This document shows positions 36,413 to 44,261 of a DNA stretch of 64,000 nt, piece by piece. The position numbers were made by a program, and so were the translations under genes. How positions within the stretch are numbered: position 1 is the stretch's first letter; each line of letters opens with the position of its first letter. This stretch comes from Lysinibacillus sp. B2A1 (lineage in GTDB: Bacteria > Bacillota > Bacilli > Bacillales_A > Planococcaceae). The stretch spans positions 1,002,501 through 1,066,500 of the forward strand of contig CP027224.1 in the NCBI GenBank assembly GCA_002973635.1, in the 5' to 3' direction. The notes under the pieces were generated by a model. It was not told the DNA's origin, made no database searches, and worked only from the letters and a program-made list of their open reading frames with translations.

Positions 36413-36458
36413 AACCCGAAGTATAACCTTATAGTAAGGGATACTTCGGGTTTTCTTC
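36413..36458 (+). terminator. terminator after ykwC
   Basis: AACCCGAAGTAT at 36413-36424 pairs with ATACTTCGGGTT at 36440-36451, then TTCTTCTT. Confidence 0.9.
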
Positions 36459-36507
36459 TTATAATGCTGCTCACTACCACACAGAAAATAGAAAGCTGCG
36501 GATAACA

Positions 36508-36900
36508 TTACTCTTTTTCAAAAAGCTTTGCATCTAAAGAGAAGCTAGAAGCCCCAGCAAGCGCAAAGTATAAAGCAATGGCACCTAAAGCTAGGTCTAA
36601 TTCATAGCCTGCCAATCCATTCTCTCCGATAAAACCAACACTAAGCTTCGCTGTAAAAATAGCCACTACCATTGTTGCAGTTAATAAAGCACCAAAAAGT
36701 CTTGTACCTAAGCCTAAAATAATCGCAGCTCCACCCACTAATTCGATGATAGCTACAACATAAGCCATAAAGCCAGGAATTCCTAGGGAACTAAAATAAT
36801 CAGCTGTAAAGCTAATACCACCCTGAAATTTTTGATATCCATGAACTGCAAAAATAATGCCGAGTACGACACGTAAAATAGTTGATCCAATATTTTGCAT
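36508..36900 (-). CDS. DoxX family membrane protein, CatD/YfiD-like
   Basis: This 130-residue protein has four membrane spans and the DoxX pattern: TILRVVLGIIFAVHGYQKFQGG, LGIPGFMAYVVAIIELVGGAAIILGLGTRLFGALL and a final helix ALGAIALYFALAG. In B. subtilis, DoxX proteins CatD and MhqP belong to the quinone and diamide stress regulons. AAGGAG precedes the ATG. It is divergent from a CatR/YodB-like gene across an operator-like repeat, so the pair is probably a repressor with its target. Confidence 0.85.
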   Translation of the reverse strand: MQNIGSTILRVVLGIIFAVHGYQKFQGGISFTADYFSSLGIPGFMAYVVAIIELVGGAAIILGLGTRLFGALLTATMVVAIFTAKLSVGFIGENGLAGYELDLALGAIALYFALAGASSFSLDAKLFEKE

Positions 36901-36927
36901 TTTTTAACTATCTCCTTTCACTTACAT

Positions 36928-36992
36928 TTAGTAACTTAGTTTATTTTTAAAAACAACTTTTGTCAAGTAACTAAGTTTTATTTTTTAAAACT
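36928..36992. promoter_or_regulatory. direct-repeat operator between doxX and HxlR genes
   Basis: AGTAACTTAGTTT at 36930-36942 and AGTAACTAAGTTTT at 36966-36979 start two near-identical AT-rich repeats about 36 bp apart. Their cores AACTTAGTT and AACTAAGTT are complements of each other. They are probable binding sites for the adjacent HxlR/DUF24 repressor. Confidence 0.6.
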
Positions 36993-37051
36993 GATTTTTG
37001 AAAAAATGATATACTGTTAAATAAGAAAAGATGACGATGGAGGCAAGTAGA

Positions 37052-37369
37052 TTGGAGCAAAAAAAAATTTGTCCACGCTTTGAAAAGGCGCTAACCATAT
37101 TGAATCATCGCTGGAACACCCTGCTTATTTATCAGTTATTAGAAGGACCTAAAAGGTACTCAGCTATCAAAAATCAGCTAGGAATTAGCAGCAGGGTGTT
37201 AACGGAACGATTAAAAGAATTAGAGATTGAGCAAATTGTGACACGGACAGTTATTCCTTCAACACCAGTAGTGATTGAATATGAGCTAACAGAAAAAGGA
37301 CATGCACTTGCGCCTGTTCTTCAGGCAATTGAGCAATGGTCTTCCATGTGGGTAAATATCGAAGAATAG
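37052..37369 (+). CDS. HxlR/DUF24 redox repressor, CatR/YodB-like
   Basis: This 105-residue winged-helix protein begins MEQKKICPRFEKALTILNHR and continues RWNTLLIYQLLEGPKRYSAI, RVLTERLKELEIEQIV and a YELTEKGHAL wing, closely following B. subtilis YodB. I chose TTG at 37052 because GGAGG at 37039-37043 sits 8 nt before it; ATG codons at 37031 and 37037 precede that site. This start puts the sole cysteine at residue 7, the redox-sensing position of CatR (Cys6 in YodB). It probably senses quinones or diamide and controls the divergent doxX gene. Confidence 0.82.
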   Translation: MEQKKICPRFEKALTILNHRWNTLLIYQLLEGPKRYSAIKNQLGISSRVLTERLKELEIEQIVTRTVIPSTPVVIEYELTEKGHALAPVLQAIEQWSSMWVNIEE

Positions 37370-37375
37370 TGGAAT

Positions 37376-37409
37376 GAATATCCAAGCGAGGGGCTTGGGT
37401 ATTCTTTTT
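37376..37409 (+). terminator. terminator after HxlR gene
   Basis: GAATATCCAAGC at 37376-37387 pairs with GCTTGGGTATTC at 37393-37404, then TTTTT. Confidence 0.85.
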
Positions 37410-37429
37410 GCTAGCAGATAGGGTTTTGC

Positions 37430-37625
37430 ATGTGTCACGGATTTTTAAAGGAATGAATAAAAGGATGTTAGCCTAAAACCTTCGCATCCTGCGAAAATGG
37501 CTAACTGAACTGCCTCGTGCAGGCCTGGGCACAATTCAAAATCCGGACGCAATTACGCCAAGGCGAAATTGATGGCATGTTAACCTACTTCATTTATGGA
37601 TGCCCCTTATTAGAATCGCAATGCC
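37430..37625. repeat. intergenic repeat-like stretch
   Basis: This non-coding stretch is locally richer in GC. It contains GCCTGGGCAC, CCGGACGCAATTACGCCAAGG and CGCCAAGGCGAAATTGAT (37556-37573), the last shared exactly with 35360-35377. The CGCC-AA-GGCG core is a mini-hairpin. It looks like a dispersed Lysinibacillus intergenic repeat; this is inference. Confidence 0.45.
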
Positions 37626-37638
37626 ACGGTGACCAAAT

Positions 37639-37812
37639 ATGCTAGAATTGGTATATACGCATAGTGCAAGTGTTATAGCTAACCTTATCATAGCAGGGCT
37701 TTTTAGTGTTTTTTGGCATCACACATGGCGCTTAAATATAGTTTGTGTTATCGTGAACTTAGCGTTTATTATCATTTACAGTGTCGTAATTTTGAATATA
37801 TATTATAGTTAA
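37639..37812 (+). CDS. small membrane protein, 57 aa (tentative)
   Basis: A 57-codon frame encodes MLELVYTHSASVIANLIIAG..., ending VVILNIYYS. It has two hydrophobic helices, about residues 10-27 and 33-55, joined by WHHTWRLN. The upstream GGTGA at 37629-37633 is only a weak ribosome site. It may be a genuine small membrane protein or the remnant of a longer one. It lies in a 680-bp region with no other gene. Confidence 0.4.
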   Translation: MLELVYTHSASVIANLIIAGLFSVFWHHTWRLNIVCVIVNLAFIIIYSVVILNIYYS

Positions 37813-37904
37813 AAAAGTCACTTGGATGGGAATTGCACCGAGTTTCGACTCCCAACCCTTATGGAAGTCCTTACAGATGTTGTGCTGCTTTCTAGCTTTA
37901 CATG

Positions 37905-37947
37905 AAAAGAAGTCATCTCAAAAAGCTTATGAGGTGACTTCTTTTTT
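37905..37947 (+). terminator. terminator hairpin before UMF1 gene
   Basis: AAAAGAAGTCATCTCA at 37905-37920 pairs with TGAGGTGACTTCTTTT at 37930-37945, then TT. It could end transcription from the tentative small gene. Confidence 0.8.
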
Positions 37948-38050
37948 GTAAATAGCATGTAAAGACGTGTTATTTTTCTTTAAATAAAAGGTATTTTTTA
38001 TCGCAAAGGGGAATTAATTTACTAATATAAGAGAGAAGAGGAGGGGTTTT

Positions 38051-39373
38051 ATGAGACAAAGCCAACATGGTGAAACACAGCATCGAAATCAATTGGCATT
38101 GTACCTATCACTACCCATTTTATCTTGGGCATTTTATGACTTTGCTAATACGATTTTTTCCTCCAATATAAACACTGTATTTTTTCCATTCTACATGGAT
38201 GAAGTCTTAGGAACCAATGAAGTGAGGCAGCAAGTGGCGAGTACTTTTATTTCATATGCCAATGCCGTCGCCAGTTTTTTCCTTGTTGTCTTTTCGCCAT
38301 TATTCGGTGTATGGATTGATCAAACAGGATATAAAAAACGATTTATCGTTTGGTTTGCATCTATATCAATTTTCTTTACTTTTATGATGGGCATTTTTGC
38401 GGATTTGCAAACAACAACCACATTTTCAGGTGTACCTTTGAGCTTGTTCTTAGTGGTGGTCAGCTTTGTTATAGCTAAATTCTTCTTTAATTCAAGTCTT
38501 GTATTTTATGATTCTATGATGGGTGATTTAGGGACAAAAGAGGAAATGCCCCTTATTTCTGGATATGGTGTAGCGATTGGCTATTTAGGTACCATTTTTG
38601 GCTTACTGGTTTATTTATATGTTGGAAATTCAGATTTTCATCGCGCATTTATACCAACAGCTATTTTATACTTACTGTTTTCATTGCCATTATTTTTTAT
38701 TAATAAAGATACACCAATTCCTAAGGCGCAGCGTAAATCAATAAAATTCTTAGATGGCTATAAAGAAATTGCTCAAACATTTAAGGATATGAAGCAATAC
38801 AAAGCCATTTTTACTTTTATGATTGCGTATTTCTTTTTAAATGATGCTATTGCTACAACTATTGCGATGATGGCGGTTTATGCCAAAACAATTGTAGGAT
38901 TTACATCAGGTCAATTTATTGTCCTTTATTTAGTATCTACTGTTTCGACAATTATTGGCTCACTTGCATTTGGCTACATTACAAAAGCGGTTGGTGCTAA
39001 GCGAGCAATTACATTAGTGGCATTATTAATGATTATTGCTCTAACATTCGCTGTATTTGCGACAGAGCAGTGGATGTTCTGGATTGCAGGAAGCATGTTT
39101 GGCATTTCACTAGGGTCGATGTGGGTAACTTCAAGAACCTATATTATTGAACTTTCACCAGATGAAAAACGTGGACAATTTTTTGGGTTGTTTGCATTTT
39201 CAGGTAAAGTATCCTCCATCATTGGACCAGTAGTCTATGGGACAGTTACATTATGGATGAAAGATTATGGCACTCTAGCAAGTAGAGTAGCACTCTCCAC
39301 ATTAATTGTAATGACGGTGATCGGTCTATTTGTACATTTAAAAGTTCATGATAAAAATGGAAATAGCAAGTAG
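38051..39373 (+). CDS. UMF1 family MFS transporter
   Basis: This 440-residue major facilitator has about twelve spans and the UMF1/Atg22-like opening LSWAFYDFANTIFSSNINTVFFPFYM. FGVWIDQTGYKKR is the loop 2-3 motif, and MWVTSRTYIIELSPDEKRGQFFGLFAFSGKVSSIIGP is in the second half. The family exports small molecules such as amino acids or sugars; the substrate here is unknown. GGAGGGG precedes the ATG. It ends 68 bp before cheV with no terminator seen, so read-through is possible. Confidence 0.88.
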   Translation: MRQSQHGETQHRNQLALYLSLPILSWAFYDFANTIFSSNINTVFFPFYMDEVLGTNEVRQQVASTFISYANAVASFFLVVFSPLFGVWIDQTGYKKRFIVWFASISIFFTFMMGIFADLQTTTTFSGVPLSLFLVVVSFVIAKFFFNSSLVFYDSMMGDLGTKEEMPLISGYGVAIGYLGTIFGLLVYLYVGNSDFHRAFIPTAILYLLFSLPLFFINKDTPIPKAQRKSIKFLDGYKEIAQTFKDMKQYKAIFTFMIAYFFLNDAIATTIAMMAVYAKTIVGFTSGQFIVLYLVSTVSTIIGSLAFGYITKAVGAKRAITLVALLMIIALTFAVFATEQWMFWIAGSMFGISLGSMWVTSRTYIIELSPDEKRGQFFGLFAFSGKVSSIIGPVVYGTVTLWMKDYGTLASRVALSTLIVMTVIGLFVHLKVHDKNGNSK

Positions 39374-39441
39374 GAGAAATGTATTGCCTATGATACAATT
39401 GAATTATAAAAAGAAGTTGAACAGAAAGGAGCGGGGTTGCT

Positions 39442-40344
39442 TTGGAACAAAAAGGTATATTATTAGAAAGTGGCACAAATGAGCTAGAAATCGTTGAATT
39501 TGAAGTGGCTACCAATAAATTCGGTATAAACGTTATTAAAGTAAAAGAAATTATTCAACCGATTCCAGTAACATTTATTCCACACGCGCACCCGCATGTA
39601 GAGGGGATTATTCAATTACGAGGTGAGGTATTACCAGTAGTTGATATGCTTCGTGTTTTAGGTATTCAACATTCAGAGCGCAATCCTCAACAAAAATATA
39701 TTGTTGCAGAATTTAATAAACAACGTGTTGTATTCCATGTCGATAATGTTACACAGATTCATCGAATTTCATGGAATCAAATTGAGAAGCCATCAGATAT
39801 GTATCAAGGTGGTACCTCACAAGTAATTGGTGTTATTAAACAAAATGAGCAAATGATTCTGCTGCTAGATTTCGAAAAAATTATGGTGGACATTAATCCA
39901 GATTCAGGTATTAGTGTAGAATCTGTTAAAAAGCTTGGTCAACGTGAGCGCTCTGAAAAACGTATTTTGATTGCTGAAGACTCACCGTTATTACGTAAAC
40001 TATTATTTGATACGATGAGCGAAGCAGGCTATGTTAATGTCGAATTTTTCGAAAATGGCCGTGATGCCTATGAGTACTTAGAATCCATTGTTAAAGGTGG
40101 AGGCGATGTATCCGAGCATGTTCAATTAGTGGTGACTGATATTGAAATGCCACAAATGGATGGGCACCATTTAACAAGAAAAATCAAGGAACATCCAGAT
40201 CTTCAAAAGCTCCCTGTCATTATCTTCTCAAGCTTAATTACAGACGATCTTCGCCATAAAGGTGATAAAGTAGGAGCAGAGGATCAAATCAGTAAACCAG
40301 AAATTGCTGAGCTTATTTTACGCGTAGACCAGCTGATTTTATAG
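39442..40344 (+). CDS. cheV: chemotaxis coupling protein CheV
   Basis: This 300-residue protein joins an N-terminal CheW domain (residues 1-160, with IIQPIPVTFIPHAHPHVEGIIQLRGEVLPVVD) to a C-terminal receiver domain. The receiver has ILIAEDSPLLRKLL with acidic residues, phospho-acceptor Asp near residue 233 in VVTDIEMPQMDGHHL, and a Lys in QISKPE. CheV couples chemoreceptors to CheA and aids adaptation. It starts with TTG, with AAAGGAG at 39425-39431. It has the usual length and sits alone, as in B. subtilis. Confidence 0.93.
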   Translation: MEQKGILLESGTNELEIVEFEVATNKFGINVIKVKEIIQPIPVTFIPHAHPHVEGIIQLRGEVLPVVDMLRVLGIQHSERNPQQKYIVAEFNKQRVVFHVDNVTQIHRISWNQIEKPSDMYQGGTSQVIGVIKQNEQMILLLDFEKIMVDINPDSGISVESVKKLGQRERSEKRILIAEDSPLLRKLLFDTMSEAGYVNVEFFENGRDAYEYLESIVKGGGDVSEHVQLVVTDIEMPQMDGHHLTRKIKEHPDLQKLPVIIFSSLITDDLRHKGDKVGAEDQISKPEIAELILRVDQLIL

Positions 40345-40430
40345 ATTTACTGTCAATATTGGATAGAGTTGAAAAGGTACTTCACAATATTAATAATGGG
40401 TATCCTGAACGTATCATTAATAACTGAAAG

Positions 40431-40466
40431 AAAGTCGGATGCCTAGCAAGGGAGTCCGACTTTTTT
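40431..40466 (+). terminator. terminator after cheV
   Basis: AAAGTCGGA at 40431-40439 pairs with TCCGACTTT at 40455-40463, then T. Confidence 0.8.
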
Positions 40467-40535
40467 GTATAGATAAATGTGCCAAGAACAAAATAAGACT
40501 GTGCATTTGCATGTAGGCATTAAGGAAGTGATTAT

Positions 40536-42089
40536 TTGAATGAGTTAAAAACGGCGATTATCGATATTGGTTCTAACACCATTCGATTAGTATTGTATCT
40601 ATACGATAAAGAAGAGGGACTTCGTGAACTTGGAAATATTAAAACAGTTGCACGTTTACGTACATTCTTACAACCCTCTGGAGAAATGTCTGAGGAAGGC
40701 ATACAAGTATTGACTGAAACATTACTAACATTTAAAGCAATGCTAGACGATTTTGAAGTGACTGATGTTAAAGCTGCCGCAACAGCGGCCATACGTCAAG
40801 CAACTAACAGAGCTGAAATTATTGATCGAATGAAGGCAGTCACAGGCATACAAATAGACCTTTTATCTGAGGAAGAAGAGGCTTACTTTGGCTTTGTTGC
40901 AGTAGCTCATTCAATGGGGACTAAATCTGCTGTAACCATTGACATTGGCGGTGGGAGTACTGAAATTACACTATTTGAAAACAAAGAACTTCAGAAGTCT
41001 TTCAGTTTTCCATTCGGTACAGTGTCTTTAAAGCAGCGCTTTGTTAAAGGTGACATCATTAATAGCAGTGAAAAAAAAGAGCTCATTGCATTTATCAAAG
41101 GGCAATTTAAAACACTTTCATGGATTCAAAACGTCGGATTACCGATTATCGCTATTGGTGGAAGTGCACGAAATATTGCTCAAATTCATCAACAAAAGTG
41201 CGACTATCCGATTGCAAGTGTCCACGGCTATGAAATGTCGAAGGGAAATTTAGATGACCTTAGTGTATTTTTAGGAGATTTGAGTTTTAATGATCTGAAA
41301 CAATTAGACGGACTTTCTGCAGATCGAGCCGATATCATTGTCCCTGCTTTAGAAGTTTTTCGCGTTCTAATGGAGGTTGTTGGAAGTGATGTGTTCCAAC
41401 TAACGAAAAAGGGCTTACGTGAGGGGCTTATTATCCAACGCATATTACAGACGGATCCGAGTGCCTACGATAAATACAATGTATTTGAGGGAAACGCTAG
41501 AAGACTAGCACGTCAGTATGGTCGAACTGAAGACGAGGTCGACTATTTAATGCATTTAGGTGATCAATTATATCGTGAGTGCTGTCATTTGAAATATTTA
41601 CAATATAATCCAAATGATTTGCAATTATTGACGAAAGCGGCGAAAGTATTCAATATTGGCGAATATATTGAGTTAAGCTCTGCAAGTCAGCATACTTTTT
41701 ATTTACTAGCAAACCAATCTATAGATGGATTAAATCACAAGGAACGCGTGAAATTAGCACTGCTGGCTTCTTATAAAAATCGAGATTATTACCAGCGATT
41801 TGCAGCTCCATTTGAAGACTGGCTAGGGCGTGAAGAATACCGGAAAATACGAGACTTCGGAGCACTATTAAAATTTATTTATGCTTTAAATGTCTCTAAA
41901 AGAAAAATAGTACATGCTATTGAAATGCACAATGAAGAGGATTATGTACAGCTCGGTATATACGTGAAAAATCATGCTGCTGCTGAAAAATATCAAGCAA
42001 ATCGGCATAAGAAGCATCTTGAACGTGCATTAAAGATACCGATAAAAATAAACTTTATTGAAGAAGGGTTGATTAATGATGACAACTGA
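40536..42089 (+). CDS. ppx: exopolyphosphatase, Ppx/GppA family
   Basis: This 517-residue ASKHA phosphatase cleaves terminal phosphates from polyphosphate and may act on pppGpp. It has AIIDIGSNTIRLVLY, TIDIGGGSTEITLF, GTVSLKQRF and AIGGSARNIA, followed by an HD-like C-terminal half (RRLARQYGRTEDEVDYLMHLGDQL). It starts with TTG behind AAGGAAGTG. The last 14 bp overlap the start of ppk, so the two are translationally coupled, making and degrading the same polymer. Confidence 0.92.
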   Translation: MNELKTAIIDIGSNTIRLVLYLYDKEEGLRELGNIKTVARLRTFLQPSGEMSEEGIQVLTETLLTFKAMLDDFEVTDVKAAATAAIRQATNRAEIIDRMKAVTGIQIDLLSEEEEAYFGFVAVAHSMGTKSAVTIDIGGGSTEITLFENKELQKSFSFPFGTVSLKQRFVKGDIINSSEKKELIAFIKGQFKTLSWIQNVGLPIIAIGGSARNIAQIHQQKCDYPIASVHGYEMSKGNLDDLSVFLGDLSFNDLKQLDGLSADRADIIVPALEVFRVLMEVVGSDVFQLTKKGLREGLIIQRILQTDPSAYDKYNVFEGNARRLARQYGRTEDEVDYLMHLGDQLYRECCHLKYLQYNPNDLQLLTKAAKVFNIGEYIELSSASQHTFYLLANQSIDGLNHKERVKLALLASYKNRDYYQRFAAPFEDWLGREEYRKIRDFGALLKFIYALNVSKRKIVHAIEMHNEEDYVQLGIYVKNHAAAEKYQANRHKKHLERALKIPIKINFIEEGLINDDN

Positions 42090-44232
42090 ATTGACGAATA
42101 ATCAGCTAGACGAGGAAGTTTCAGAAACACAAAGTCGATTATTAGAGGAAATTGCCAAGCCTCAATATTATAATAATCGTGAATTAAGCTGGCTTGCCTT
42201 CAATGAACGAGTTTTAGAAGAAGCAGAGGATGTTAATAATCCTCTGCTAGAACGTCTAAAGTTTTTAGCAATTTTTAGCTCGAATTTAGATGAGTTTTTC
42301 ATGGTTCGCGTAGCAGGTTTACAGGATCAGGTACGTGCAGGTTTCCATAAGGCAGAAAATAAGTCTGGTTTAACACCAAAAGAGCAGCTTGCCAAAATTG
42401 CAGAGCGTACTCAGGCATTAGTGCGTCGCCAAACAGAAGTATACAGACATTTAATCTATGATTTATTACCCCAACATAATGTACATATAGCAGACATCAA
42501 AGATTTAAATAGTACACAAAAAGCATTTATCAATGAAATGTTTACAGAAACAATCTTCCCTGTGCTGACACCTGTTGCAGTAGATGCCTATCGTCCTTTC
42601 CCGACATTGCTCGGTAAAACATTAAATTTACTTGTATTATTAGAGCAGGATGAGACAGACCTAGAAAGTCGTGAAAGAGTAGCGATTGTACAGGTACCAT
42701 CTGTATTAGATCGTTATATTAAAGTTCCTTCTGCAGAAGGAGAATCAGTCGTTGTCCTTCTAGAAGACGTGATAGTAGCCCATATAGAAAAGCTCTTTTA
42801 TGGCTATAGTGTTAAATCAGCACAAGCTTTCCGATTAACACGTAATGCCGATTTAACCATTCATGAAGAAGGAGCAAGGGATTTACTGGTTGAAATTGAG
42901 AAAGAGCTGAAAAAGCGTAAATGGGGCGTTGGAAGTCGTCTTGAAGTACGTGAAGGTGAAATGAATGAGGAAGTTCTCAATTATCTACTAGATGAATTTG
43001 AAATTGAGGAATCAGATGTCTTTCATATTGACGGACCATTAGATTTAACATTTATGTTCTCTTTTGTAAAGGGCATATCAGTTGGTAGAGAGCATTTAGA
43101 ATATGAGAGCTTTATTCCGCAGCCTCCTTTAGATTTACAATCTGATGAAAATATTTTTGAAAAGGCACTGCAGCAGGATATCTTTTTCCACCATCCATAT
43201 GAGTCCTTTGCTCCTATTGTCGATTTTATCTCAGAAGCGGCACTAAATCCGAATGTATTGGCTATTAAACAAACATTGTATCGAGTAAGTGGGAATTCCC
43301 CGATTATACAGGCATTAAAGCTTGCAGCTGAAAATGGCAAGCAAGTAACGGTTTTAGTTGAATTAAAGGCTCGCTTTGATGAGGAAAATAATGTGCATTG
43401 GGCAAAGCAACTTGAACAGGCTGGTTGTCTTGTTATATATGGTATGAACAATTTAAAAACACACTCTAAAATAACGCTTGTTGTAAGTCGGAGTAACGGA
43501 AAAATTGAACGCTTCGTACATCTAGGTACAGGAAATTATAATGATGCCACTGCAAAAATCTATACAGATATGGGCATAATAACGTCAGATAAGGAATTTG
43601 GTATTGACGCCACTAACTTCTTTAACTATTTAAGCGGTTATACAGAGAAGCCTACTTTTAATCATTTAGTTGTGGCACCGTTCGATATTCGAGATGAATT
43701 TATTCGTTTGATGGACGAGGAAATAGCGTGTCATAAGAAGTATGGGAATGGTTTTATTCGTGCAAAAATGAATTCACTAACAGATAAAGATTTAATGATG
43801 AAGCTATATGAGGCATCCATTGCAGGTGTCAAAGTAGAGCTGATTATTCGTGGCATTTGTTGTATTAGACCAGGTATTCCTGGCATTAGTGACAATATCA
43901 CTGTAACTAGTATTGTTGGCCGTTTCCTTGAACATTCTCGTATTTATTGGTTCCATCATAATGGGGAAAACAAAGTCTATTTATCTTCAGCGGACATGAT
44001 GACACGCAATATGATTAAACGTGTAGAAATTTTATTCCCTGTATATGCAAGTGAAGCAAAAGCTCGTATTATTAACATCATGAATGCACAACTTGAGGAT
44101 ACAGCCAAAGCTCGTATTCAAGATTCTAATGGCAAATATCATTACAAAGAGTTTGATCGAAGTGAAGATCCTATTAATAGTCAAGAAATGTTCTTAAAGG
44201 ATGCACTAAAGCCTACGCTAGACGAAGAATAA
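42076..44232 (+). CDS. ppk: polyphosphate kinase 1
   Basis: This 718-residue enzyme makes polyphosphate from ATP. The N domain holds YYNNRELSWLAFNERVLEEA and NLDEFFMVRVAG. The phospholipase D-like core has KQTLYRVSGNSPI, the phosphohistidine segment LKTHSKITLV (about residue 463) and FVHLGTGNYNDATAKIYTD. The second His is in RFLEHSRIYWFHH. The size is normal. It begins inside the end of ppx and is followed after 29 bp by a cyclic-di-GMP protein gene, suggesting a three-gene operon. Confidence 0.95.
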   Translation: MMTTELTNNQLDEEVSETQSRLLEEIAKPQYYNNRELSWLAFNERVLEEAEDVNNPLLERLKFLAIFSSNLDEFFMVRVAGLQDQVRAGFHKAENKSGLTPKEQLAKIAERTQALVRRQTEVYRHLIYDLLPQHNVHIADIKDLNSTQKAFINEMFTETIFPVLTPVAVDAYRPFPTLLGKTLNLLVLLEQDETDLESRERVAIVQVPSVLDRYIKVPSAEGESVVVLLEDVIVAHIEKLFYGYSVKSAQAFRLTRNADLTIHEEGARDLLVEIEKELKKRKWGVGSRLEVREGEMNEEVLNYLLDEFEIEESDVFHIDGPLDLTFMFSFVKGISVGREHLEYESFIPQPPLDLQSDENIFEKALQQDIFFHHPYESFAPIVDFISEAALNPNVLAIKQTLYRVSGNSPIIQALKLAAENGKQVTVLVELKARFDEENNVHWAKQLEQAGCLVIYGMNNLKTHSKITLVVSRSNGKIERFVHLGTGNYNDATAKIYTDMGIITSDKEFGIDATNFFNYLSGYTEKPTFNHLVVAPFDIRDEFIRLMDEEIACHKKYGNGFIRAKMNSLTDKDLMMKLYEASIAGVKVELIIRGICCIRPGIPGISDNITVTSIVGRFLEHSRIYWFHHNGENKVYLSSADMMTRNMIKRVEILFPVYASEAKARIINIMNAQLEDTAKARIQDSNGKYHYKEFDRSEDPINSQEMFLKDALKPTLDEE

Positions 44233-44261
44233 AGCAAACACGCTACTTAGTGAGGGATATA

